A DNA stretch of 64,000 bases. It comes from Eunapius fragilis. Its lineage: Eukaryota > Porifera > Demospongiae > Spongillida > Spongillidae. Under the pieces are notes generated by a model. That model was not told where the DNA came from. It worked only from the letters and a program-made list of their open reading frames with translations, and did not search any database. This document shows positions 12,001 through 20,673 of the stretch, piece after piece. Positions within the stretch are counted from its first letter, which is position 1. Every line of letters begins with the position of its first letter. A program made the translations under genes and the position numbers. Where the stretch lies: the NCBI GenBank assembly GCA_963681505.1, contig OY811978.1:5688586-5752585 (forward strand). Direction: 5' to 3'.

Positions 12001-15000
12001 AAATTCTTCCCATACTATGATACATGTACTAATCATGACACTGTGCATCTCATATCTGTGTTTTGATATGAAACATTATCAAGTAATCAAAATATTATCT
12101 AAGTTATTGTGCACTTAAACAGGATTCGAATTGAGCGGGAATGCAGAGACCAAAGATGGTGACAAAATGTTGCAGTCAAAACCACTGTTGAGCCAAGTAG
12201 CTAATGGAAATTGGATCTCTGCTAGACAGCCACTCAATCAAAAGTAGTATTGCACAGTGGCTGTTGTATCAAATCGATGAATATACGTATTACATGTACA
12301 TGCCCATGTGAGCGTTAGTAATATTGGGTAAAGTTACTATTAAACACACATTATCTAATTTTCATAACATCAACGCATGCTATACAGTACATGTACATGT
12401 ATATGCATTGTGTAAAATAAATATTGGTTGCATCATACCTATTACAATGTACCCAATTGATTTCATAATTTGTAAACAAAATAGAAAAATTAAGATGTTG
12501 CTATGCAATTTTACGGCCAAAACTTCACATGGGAAAGTTATTAATGAGATAATTGGCACACATCTCTAGATATTACATCTGAAGAACATATGGTGTAGCC
12601 ACATACTACATATGGTGTAGCCACATACTACATAAACATCCACAATCGAAACATTAGTATCAACATGTTAACATGTGGCAGTGAGAATTGTGCATATTAA
12701 ACACAAACAGCACATCACAAGCACACATATATGTACATGTAAAGGCCGGCATACACGGATCAACTTCCTGCCAATTAATCACCTGCAACTCAAATGAATA
12801 TGAGTAAAAACTCCGTAAACTTTAGTTTACTGAATGTTAACCCATTTTCATTTGAGTTGCAGACGATAAATCGGCAGGAAGTTGATCCGTGTATGCCGGC
12901 CTTTACATGTACATATATGTGTGCTTGTGATGTGCTGTTTGTGTTTAATATGCACAATTCTCACTGCCACATGTTAACATGTTGATACTAATGTTTCGAT
13001 AGTAGATGTATATGTAGTATGTGGCTACACAATATGTAGTATGTAGCTACACCATATGTAGTATGTAGCTACACCATATGTTCTTCAGATGTAATATCTA
13101 GAGATGTGTGCCAATTATCTCGTTAATAACTTTCCCATGTGAAGTTTTGGCCGTAAAATTGCATAGCACCGCATCTTTATTAATTTTTTTTGTACGTCAG
13201 CCTTAAGTTTATGCTGATTTGCATGTATGGCTTCAAGCAGCAAACAGTGCTCTTAATATTTATCGTTCAACAATAATTTCAGACATTGATGGACTTTATA
13301 AACATTTTCAACAAAGGGACAAGCATTAGCATACCAAATACTCAATTCCACCAATGAGTTAACTTATTTATTAACACATGCAAAGTTTACAGGGTAGTAC
13401 AACCCCCATGCAAACACATACAACACACAGACACACATATGCCCACACTCATACTGACACACCTCCAGACATCAGCACTATTTCCAGAATCCGCCAAATC
13501 CTTCATCTTTTGCGCTAATGTCATACAGCTGTCTTCAATCAATGGAACCATCTTAAATATCCAGAGAAAAGACAACATAAAACTTAACAAATGATTTTGG
13601 CACAATTTTAACCTATCACATCCATATACATGTACACATGCATAAAATTTACATGCAATAAAAATGATACACATAATGCAAGCCAATTTGCTCAGTTACT
13701 ATATACATATAACAGTTTTAACCCTTGGACTGCGATGGGCGACCTAACTGTATACTACAGGCCTCCTTTGAGTTGCGATGAATTGCTTACCAGAGAGATT
13801 ATAATCTAAAACCTTTTTTCAATTGAGACTATATGACAAAAATTATGTAATGTGTACATTTTTTAAAAAGTATATAAATAAGTGAGGGACTACAAAATTC
13901 ATTGCTACTAGGTTCAAAATACAAATTACAATGACAGTATTAAAAAATCAAGCAAGCCTTGTTCAATACATGAACCATATAATGTACCTGTTTCATTTTA
14001 TTTGAAGTGAAGGTCGGGGTGATGTGGTGTCTTGCATTCCTCCATGTCTCTCCCCGAGCAAAAAGGAGGCCCGTTGGCAGCCCAAAATAATTGGAAAAAG
14101 GTACAGGATCATCCTATGGGAAAGAACATAGCAGATTATCTGCTAATGTAAGGTAATGTTAGTAATTTACTGACATCACGATCCACAAATGTGTCAAATT
14201 CCTTAACAAGAATTACTTTCAGCATTTCAACATCTGCAATGGTCAATACTGGCCTGGCTCCAATATAGGAACTAAGATGTGTGCAAAAGATTATAAATTC
14301 ATCCACACATGTGTGTGTAGTCCAACCTACCCATGGATGGGGCCAAACTTGTCATGGAAATGGTGGTATGAAGATATGACTGTCTACAGATCAAGAAAGT
14401 AAAGTCACCATGCCCTATGTGACTTGGTCAGTGTACAGTATCAAATACAATATGCACTACCATACACATGATTGATCGATAACATGGCACACATGCATTG
14501 CTTGCATTCCTAATTACTGCCACAAATGCCTATATCGAAAGCAATTGAAAACCACACATGCACCTTGCGCACACTCTTACATACACATCAACATCAATAC
14601 TAACATGCCAGCAATACATGTACATGCAAGCAGTGTCTGGTGCACATGGAGATGTCTCTGAAGAGAAAATCCAATGTGTCCCATGGTCACATAGCTCACC
14701 TCACAGCAGGTTTTGGTTCATGTTAACCTACACAGTAACTCCACACCTTATGTGGTATCTATAACGGTGCACTACACCTACTGTTCTTGTTTATCACCCG
14801 ACAACAGTACAGTAACCACAGGCTCATAACCGACAATATATATCATATTAATTTCTTGTTCTCGCCCTATATAGATCTGCATTGGTGTTCACCCATAGTC
14901 CCTATAGCATGCAAACCAATATGCTGATGACATCAGCACAGGGGTGGATACAGGTTGGGGACAGGGGGTTCCCCCCCCCCATTTTTCATATCAGTCCTTA

Positions 15001-15003
15001 AGC

Positions 15004-15041
<38 letters not shown>

Positions 15042-15607
15042 ATGCATGCATACACACACACATACATACGTTTTGTATCGGGCCTGACCAGAAGCACCCC
15101 CTCACTGAAATACTACTGTCAGCATTGGCAGCCATAGATGGTGTGATCATAGATAGTAAACTATCTATGGTGTGATGGATGGACTAAGCTTACACAGCAA
15201 AACATATGCAATTGTCCTACAACTTTTTTTGGTTAAAAGACTAATACTTGACATGCGTAATTCCTCACTCCTTGTCAGTGAAGTGAATGCATCACCTCCT
15301 GCATCCCCTATCATCAATCAATGCTATAGCAGTGCCCCTTAATCGCTTGCCGTCATACTAGTGCGCGTGCAACGCCTCACCCGCTCAATAGCTTCCTGAA
15401 CATTGCCCAAAATATCTTCGGCTTCGGCCCAGGCACTCCCATTCTCTTGAACACTTGATACGGAGCATAGCCGAACCTATATATAAGTAAGGTGATCGTG
15501 CATATACATATTCACTGGTACAGCCAGCCGACATGCGTGGTGCCATACCTGTAGTACAAAAGAAACAGAACCACAAACGTCACCAAAAGATATACAGCCC
15601 AATCCAT
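5727..15607 (-). CDS. Cytochrome P450, CYP3-like (split gene, incomplete)
   Basis: A microsomal monooxygenase gene, transcribed leftwards. Exons that join in phase are 15549-15607, 15381-15476, 14331-14383, 14175-14271, 13988-14113, 13463-13551, 10965-11131, 10774-10904, 9910-10165, then (after a gap) 5953-6090 and 5727-5889. All introns are GT-AG. Features in order are a hydrophobic N-terminal anchor, the proline-rich GVPGPKP hinge, the WRNARHHITPTFTS C-helix region, the AGYETT I-helix, the PERF motif and FGWGPRNCIG heme binding. The exon with the K-helix ExxR, expected between 6091 and 9909, and the last exon after PDTE were not found. The sum, about 458 codons plus the missing parts, fits a 500-residue P450. 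Exon 2 needs one extra T to stay in frame. CYP3 clan is inferred from motif spacing; the substrate is unknown. Confidence 0.85.
6667..6700. repeat. (CA)n microsatellite
   Basis: Short CA/GT dinucleotide tract inside the large P450 intron, interrupted by TCAC and TACA units. Confidence 0.8.
6920..7240. repeat. Diverged copy of a fold-back element terminus
   Basis: This intronic block aligns by eye with the right arm of the large palindromic element at about 55980-56300. Shared landmarks, in the same order, are GTAAAAATTAACGAACA, GACRAATCRATAG, ACAGGA, TTTGAACCCC, ATGGTGT, GGTAGCATTA and TTCGGAAGTTATA. It is much more diverged than the two arms are from each other, so it is an older copy of the same or a related family. 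A weaker match to the opposite end (GGGAAAGTT... then CTATAACTTCCG) lies at 8036-8120. Confidence 0.5.
7340..8005 (+). pseudogene. R2-type (restriction-like endonuclease) retroelement 3' relic
   Basis: The translation keeps fragments of the C-terminal part of an endonuclease-bearing non-LTR element. LAPANRACFSS is the segment before the zinc knuckle, DPLGRHVHVL is a damaged DPLGHHAVTC, and GFVSPLVFEAHSACWAEEME is a damaged version of the C-E-L-G-W block. LSHLASSFATI and LNLVSANATAILFRCFAS are the C-terminal helices. The endonuclease PD-D core is not preserved. The same family occurs at 29177-30412, 30540-40908, 45774-47800 and 48040-48358. It sits in the P450 intron in antisense orientation. 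Confidence 0.6.
8440..8580. repeat. Tandem repeat, ~46-49-bp unit, about 3 copies
   Basis: Three consecutive copies of a unit containing GTATTGGCAATCCTCAAAA followed by AATTGTCAAGATAGA and AAGCATGT. The third copy has single-base changes. It lies in the P450 intron and has no coding meaning. Confidence 0.85.
8671..9500. repeat. Pair of diverged direct repeats (8671-8830 and 9345-9500)
   Basis: The two blocks share, in order, GAAAACAAAAA, AATTTGCTA or AACTTGCTAAG, ACATACATGTAT or AATACATGTATG, and TAAAATATCTG. They look like two copies of an intronic interspersed repeat. Between them is ordinary AT-rich intron sequence with no exon recognised. Confidence 0.4.
9910..11131 (-). CDS. P450 middle exons 7-9 (I-helix)
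   Basis: Exon 7 (10965-11131) begins MFGAFTLDSILSVAFG, the usual CYP3 F-G region opening. A 60-bp intron (10905-10964, GTAAGC...CAG) separates it from exon 8 (10774-10904), which has HFPWLKRTLVYLQIQRIESD. Exon 9 (9910-10165) carries the oxygen-activating I-helix AGYETTANTLAFTAYLLATN and the QDKLCDEID J-helix, and ends in phase 1 at a GTAAGG donor. Reading through the two short introns leaves open frames that could mislead an ab initio caller. Confidence 0.85.
11868..11919. repeat. Perfect 26-bp-arm palindrome
   Basis: A perfect inverted repeat without a spacer: GTGCGTATGGAGACG... meets its exact complement at 11893/11894. ATAAC further out is also partly mirrored. On RNA this would form a long uninterrupted hairpin. 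It lies in the 2.3-kb P450 intron between exons 6 and 7. Confidence 0.9.
12485..13190. repeat. Fold-back element in P450 intron
   Basis: 12485-12790 and 12860-13190 are inverted copies of each other. Shared blocks include TGCAATTTTACGGCC, CACATGGGAAAGTTATTAA, CTAGATATTACATCTGAAGA, TAACATGTGGCAGTGAGA, GGCCGGCATACACGGATCAA and GCAACTCAAATGAA. The centre (about 12825) is a short AT-rich spacer. The right arm carries one additional copy of an approximately 24-bp unit around GTAGTATGTAGCTACACC. It is a non-autonomous palindromic element with no protein. Confidence 0.85.
13463..15607 (-). CDS. P450 N-terminal exons 1-6
   Basis: Exon 1 (ATG at 15605-15607) encodes MDWAVYLLVTFVVLFLLYY, a membrane anchor. 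Exon 2 gives GYAPYQVFKRMGVPGPKPK and then shifts frame: after the run TTTT at about 15410 the expected LGNVQEAIER lies in another frame, and one additional T would join them. With that correction exon 3 (YHHFHDKFGPIHG) follows in phase 0. Exon 4 (YIGARPVLTIADVEMLKVIL) ends at a GTCAGT donor. Exon 5 holds the C-helix WRNAR. Exon 6 begins MVPLIEDSC. The downstream phases agree exactly, which supports the model and isolates the one defect. Confidence 0.8.
15009..15066. repeat. (CA)n microsatellite
   Basis: CA tract of about 30 bp followed by an imperfect ACAC/ATGC extension, located in the intron between P450 exons 2 and 3. Confidence 0.9.
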
Positions 15608-16003
15608 GACCAATTTAACACTACACCAATAACATCACCGGTGCCCAGACCTATGGAACACCGTTGCCGTCAAATTCAATTTTTCATTTCAAAAATTTCC
15701 CCGCCGTATTTATTATATGGAACAGTGTCTAGCAAAATCACCCTTATGATACTTTATCAAAATTTTCAGGGTTATTTAAATATATGGCTAATTAACAATT
15801 CAGTGCCGAATAACTGTATGATGGATAGTCTAGTCAACTGTAAGGACCATTTGATACAAGCTCTTTGGAGTTCATGGAATTTGAAAACTAAAAAAACTAT
15901 CCAGAAGGGTGATTTTGCCGGACACTGTCCCAATTATATATTTCCCCTCATCTTAGTGTGCATCTATTAGAATAGTATATACATCGTGAGATCAGTCCAC
16001 TAA
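15608..16003. promoter_or_regulatory. Region upstream of P450 start (no motif identified)
   Basis: This is the 5' flank of the leftward P450 gene and should hold its promoter. I see no clear TATA box or initiator that I would defend. A plus-strand open frame crossing it is antisense to exon 1 and is not taken as a gene. Confidence 0.3.
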
Positions 16004-16112
16004 ATCTGCCGTGCAGTACAACTTACAAGGCTGCCGTGCCGTACGACCTACAAGGCTGCCGTGCCCAACAACATACAAAACTGCCGTGCCCTGCAACGTA
16101 CAAAGCTGCCGT
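16004..16112. repeat. Short tandem repeat, ~27-bp unit
   Basis: CTGCCGTGC recurs about every 27 bp, followed each time by a variable ACnTACAAnG segment, giving four to five copies. It lies about 400 bp upstream of the P450 start. Confidence 0.75.
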
Positions 16113-16541
16113 GCCCCTGTCGAACTATCGATCGAGTTATCTACTTTTATCTTGAGGTGCTGCTACTTGATACTCGTTCATATATCAGGGGTTCTAATTT
16201 CAGTCGGCTAAAGTACTAGGACCTATAGTGTATGATATATCAGGGTCCGACGCGCGCAGTTCTCGACTCGTTGCAACACATCAGCAAGTCAGTGGAGCTT
16301 TGACAGTAACAGGAGAACCCGCGAAAGGTAGGACCGTATGAGGCAGGGAGGGGTGGGGATCTATCAATATTTACCAACTGGGCTATAGCATACATCCTTA
16401 AAGATGCATGGGGCAAACGTAACCCCACCCAACCACCCCAGAACATATTCCCTGGACGAGCTTTACACATCTCTATGTTATACCTGCTAAACCCTCCTTG
16501 GGACAGGCATTTATACCACCATCCCCTGGACATATTTCCAA

Positions 16542-16542
<1 letters not shown>

Positions 16543-16617
<75 letters not shown>

Positions 16618-16656
16618 CACACACATACACACACATACACACACACATGCACACAA
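16543..16656. repeat. Long (CA)n microsatellite
   Basis: More than 70 bp of pure CA, followed by interrupted CA/TACA repeats. It produces artificial HTHTHT or VCVCVC open frames on both strands. Confidence 0.95.
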
Positions 16657-17316
16657 TAGCCCAATGTCCCTTGTGGATACTATTTGTAACACCTTAATTT
16701 GTCATAGATTGTCTATTAGCTTTGTGTAGCAAGTACCTCACAGCAGTGACATAATTACAAAAGTGTATACAAAACAAAGTATGTGCTCACCAGTGCCATT
16801 TTATTTGTCTGTATCATTATGGAATGCTATTGCTGGCCACCAAAATGAATTATTATCATTGGGAGTGTGGAAAGGAACAAGGTGTGGGGTAATGTGCACC
16901 TGATATGCATAGTAAGCTAAAATTCCATTCTCGGGGCCTGGTCTGGTGAGATGTGTGTATACATGGAGGCCTATGTTCATTTGTTTGCATGTATGTGCAT
17001 GTGTGAATGTGAGTGTATGTATGTATGTGTATGTGCTTATGGTCCTTTTATGTTCTTTCCAGACCTGCTGTGTGATGAGCACTTGACCATCTAGCTTCAA
17101 CTTCAACTGTCACGTATGTTTTGATTTGTTAACTCTACTAGCCTGCACTAGTTAGATGAAGGTATCCAAAGGCTACATACACTCTTGAAAATTGTGTCCA
17201 TGATTCAAAAGCTATAAACAGGACCGAAGTTAACTGGTTTTGGGTTATGTGTGCTGAATAATCGTCCTGCACAGATAGGGGGTATTTTGGGAGAGCCCTA
17301 ATTATTAATAATGATC

Positions 17317-17460
17317 GCCTTTATACTGAACAACGGTTCCAGTCTGCACACTACCGTTTAGCCTATGTACATGTAGTATTACAATGCATAATCAATCATT
17401 GTCCATGTGTACCTTGCTCATCTCTCACTCTGTTTCCTCTATGCTATCCATAAATGTTGA
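17317..17460. repeat. Direct repeat copy 1 (second copy 18127-18278)
   Basis: Both copies start GCCTTTATACTGAACAACGG and end CTATCCATAAATGTTGA. They are nearly identical; the second is 8 bp longer because it carries one additional ACATGTAC unit. The distance between copies is about 810 bp. They could be the ends of a small element or a local duplication. Confidence 0.85.
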
Positions 17461-18126
17461 AGCTGAAAGGCTTTAAATATGGTTGGGGGGGGGGGAGGGG
17501 GGGGGGGTGGAGAAGCTGTGGCCTTGATGATTTCATCATCATCATTGCATTAATCATTGTGGGACAACCAGGATAGATGGTTTTATGAACTTGATTTTCT
17601 TTGCCTCACGCATGCATTCTTCTTAATTGAATAGTATACATATACACATATGTACATGTATATAATCTATCCATAAAGTCATAAGGTGGAGATTTCTGAA
17701 AGCTGGTTATTGGAGCCGTACTTTCATTCTCACGCACTACTGCTTTTAAATTTTAACGTGCTTAAATTCCTTGATGTTTTTGAAATTAAAAAAAAAATGA
17801 AATTGATGTCCGCATATTTCACTGACATTACCATGTTGTGATTTTAAGATATCACAGTTTTTGGTGACCGATCAACTGCATTACATACATTCAAATTGAA
17901 GCCATCAAATATGCCATCACATTCTTACTAATGATCCTACACCACATTTAGCATCACATAAGTATTCTCATGATAGGGTGCAGCAAGGATGTCAGCACAG
18001 GTTAGAACCAGCAGGAGTCTGCAGGCTAAAGCTAATTAAAATGCATGACCTCTGAAGGGGTGGGGGGCTGTGGAGGAGAAGGAGGGGGAAAGGGGATCTC
18101 AGAGTAATCAAGTAAGACACTGTATT

Positions 18127-18278
18127 GCCTTTATACTGAACAACGGTTCCACTCTGCACACTACCGTTTAGCCTATGTACACATGTACATGTAGTATTAC
18201 AATGCATAATCAATCATTGTTCATGTGTACCTTGCTCATCTCTCACTCTGTTTCCTCTATGCTATCCATAAATGTTGA
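18127..18278. repeat. Direct repeat copy 2
   Basis: Partner of the block at 17317-17460. It differs by a few substitutions and by one additional ACATGTAC unit near 18180-18194, showing that this octamer changes copy number. Confidence 0.85.
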
Positions 18279-18773
18279 ATTTCCCCCCCGTACTATGCAC
18301 CACTTATCAACTAGGGTGTGTTTCTGGTTATCAAGTTATTTGGATATTTGTAAAAAAAAATCTATCCGTTCGAACATTACTCGGAAAAATTGATTATTGG
18401 ATTTGGAAATAACCTGTTTGTATATCTGCATTCGGAGGTACTTAGGTATTCGTAATCCGCATTGACAATTCGCCCATTATTTGAATATGACAGTATCCGA
18501 TACGCATTATAATAATGTAATGTAACCTACATCACTGTTTATGTTTCTATATGTGGGGACGAGAGCAGAAACAATTAACACCGATTGTACATATTAAATT
18601 TCAATTATTACAATTAAAGGAAAAATCCACCATCTGGGGTACTGATTAAACTGCTCACAGACAATGCATACAACAAACACACAAACATCTGTTTCAATCA
18701 GCGTCAGCTTACATCGGTCAAGGATCACCTTGTTGGGACTCAAACATCACAAGAAAACTGCCAGTAATGATGT

Positions 18774-18936
18774 GCGTTGGAATGCCTAGAATGACTCACT
18801 AACTCCCTTCACTCCTATATCAACCCATGTCACGTGTGGCAACACCTTCTAGCCAATCACCATTCCAAGCTATATTTAGACAGGAGCTTATTTCCTGTCT
18901 AATTCAATCCTTTCAACCAACAGGAAATATATCTCC
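18774..18936 (-). repeat. Terminal repeat of tyrosine-recombinase retroelement A
   Basis: This block is the reverse complement of 20333-20495, with a few mismatches. It lies directly 3' of the minus-strand recombinase. Read in element orientation, the copy behind the recombinase and the copy in front of the gag-like ORF of element B are in the same direction, as in the split direct repeats of Ngaro/PAT-type elements rather than the inverted repeats of classical DIRS. Confidence 0.7.
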
Positions 18937-18961
18937 CTTCACATGCCTTACATGGTAATTA

Positions 18962-19640
18962 TTACCAACCCCTCCCCACTTGACCATTAAATTGATACCA
19001 GCATCTCAAGTCAGCCATACACTCCACATACATGTAGGTACACAAAGACAGAGCATGCACTGCTATACCCCAAATTCTTAGAGAACGTAACCATCTTTGG
19101 CCGACTAAGACTTCCATGTCTCTTAAACAGCCGATCGGGCACACCAGCATTAGCCGCAGCCATGGCTCCACCAGCCCGTAAGCTATGCTTGCCGAAAAGT
19201 CGAGGGTCCATTCCCACCAGTGCAATCCTCTCCAACAGCAGTTCCCTCAACCTAGAATAGCTAAGCCCACCTGATTTACGCGGCCTTTCCCCCTCCTTGA
19301 TGTGCATAACAGCCCTAAACACCCTGTCATGTGACACCATGCTCAGACGACCCATCCAAAAATATCGCTCCATCATCTCTGTGGGGCATGTGCTCGTTGC
19401 CACTACCAGGGAGGCACCCTCTCTAAACTGATCTGTTTTACTAGACCTTATACACAGTACTAACCCCTTCACATTAATCTCCACGTCTGCGCACTCCAGC
19501 TTCAACAACTCGTCACACCTCAAGAATCTTGCAAACGCCAACAAGCACACTGCTAGCAACCTGACCTCTGATAAGGATGGCTCGGGGCCTGCCACGTACA
19601 CCATGGACTTCAACATTTCAACATAAATTATATTACCTTC
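18962..19640 (-). pseudogene. Tyrosine recombinase of a DIRS/Ngaro-like retroelement (5'-truncated)
   Basis: This is the integrase-type recombinase that inserts circular cDNA. Visible are FARFLRCDELLKLECADV with the first catalytic arginine, SSKTDQFREGASLVV, and HSLRAGGAMAAANAGVPDRL with the H-x2-R box. KRHGSLSRPKMVTFSKN follows, where a W/H and the nucleophilic tyrosine region (Y-x-nucleophile) are expected; the C-terminus is altered. The open frame of 201 codons starts inside the domain (MLKSMVYVAG), and the N-terminal SAM-like part is missing. It is followed by the terminal repeat at 18774-18936, so this is the 3' end of a minus-strand element. Confidence 0.75.
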
Positions 19641-20332
19641 GACTATTGAATGATTAGGCTTCGTTCAGTGCATCCACCCAAACACTGCAACGGTAAACCG
19701 TTATATGCATCTTTGCTTCATTGTCCACACCCCCCCCCCCCCCCCCAGTTTTTAAAAATAATATCAGCCAAACACTCACTTTAGATGTAAAAATAATGCT
19801 TATGTAAAATATACCATTTCTTCATAGAATTACCTTTCAGGTGCTGTCTTGCTGCTTCCAGGTGATTGTGACCAAGTGTCACTAAAAAATGTGACTAAAA
19901 AAGACCAAACATCATGGTGATGATATATAAAATGGTAGCTTATCACATAACGTTTTGTCCTCAGTAATCTTCACAAAACAAAAGATTTTCAGTATCTGGC
20001 ATCTGGTGTGTTTAGCTACAGTGTGCAATGATTAAATGTAATCCTACCCCACCCCGTTTATGGTTCCATCAGTTTGCTGACATGTAAAGTCCAGATTTGT
20101 TGTAGTACATAACGACAGCTGCAACCTGCTTACTGCTTTGTGGTGTATACACCAACACATTCATACTAGAAGATATCTAATAGTGAAGTCAATACCTTAT
20201 GCACTGTTCCTTGATGTCCCTGCCTGGCCTACTGATTGCAGAGTCACTAAATAAAGTGATAATAATATCTTATATACAATCATTGCAAAACAAACTCCTT
20301 TCTTTACCTTCCCCCTCTAGCTCGGCATACCT
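19641..20332. other. No gene; dispersed repeat at 20145-20260
   Basis: Contains a 20-bp C homopolymer (about 19727-19746) and a block at 20145-20260 that recurs in the same orientation at 29065-29175. The shared text includes ACACCAACACATTCATA, AAGATATCTAATA, ACCTTATGCACTGTTC and GATTGCAGAGTCACTAAATA. It is otherwise uninformative. Confidence 0.6.
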
Positions 20333-20495
20333 GATATATTTCCTGTCGGTTGAAAGGATTGAATTAGACAGGAAATAAGGTCCTGTCTAAATATAGCTTG
20401 GAATGGTGATTGGCTAAAAGGTGTTGCCACACGTGGCAGAGGGTTGATAAGGGAGTGAAGAGAGTTAGTGAGTCATTCTAGGCATTCGAACGCAG
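20333..20495 (+). repeat. Terminal repeat of tyrosine-recombinase retroelement B
   Basis: Inverted partner of 18774-18936. It begins GATATATTTCCTGTCGG and ends just before the gag-like ATG at 20507, so it is the left end of the plus-strand element. Confidence 0.7.
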
Positions 20496-20673
20496 GTCAT
20501 TTCTAAGTATGTCTACAGGGGAGTCTTCGACGGCATCTACGGCAGGGGTTGATCTGTTGGTCAATCCATTGGCGGCGATCCTGGCTGCCATAAACAATTT
20601 GCAACGTGAACTGCATGCGGAGTTAAAGGCGGCGCAGGAAGAGGCAGCGGAAAAGGCAGACAGGAAAGCGGAG

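Larger units (their letters stand above)
16657..18773. other. Intergenic region with a duplicated block
   Basis: No gene recognised. It contains a G-rich tract (about 17482-17511), short AT-rich tracts and two direct copies of one block at 17317-17460 and 18127-18278. Short open frames here show no known domain. Confidence 0.5.

Noticed and set aside
16240..16729. Open frames rich in CVCVCV or HTHTHT
   Set aside because: Translation of the (CA)n microsatellite only.
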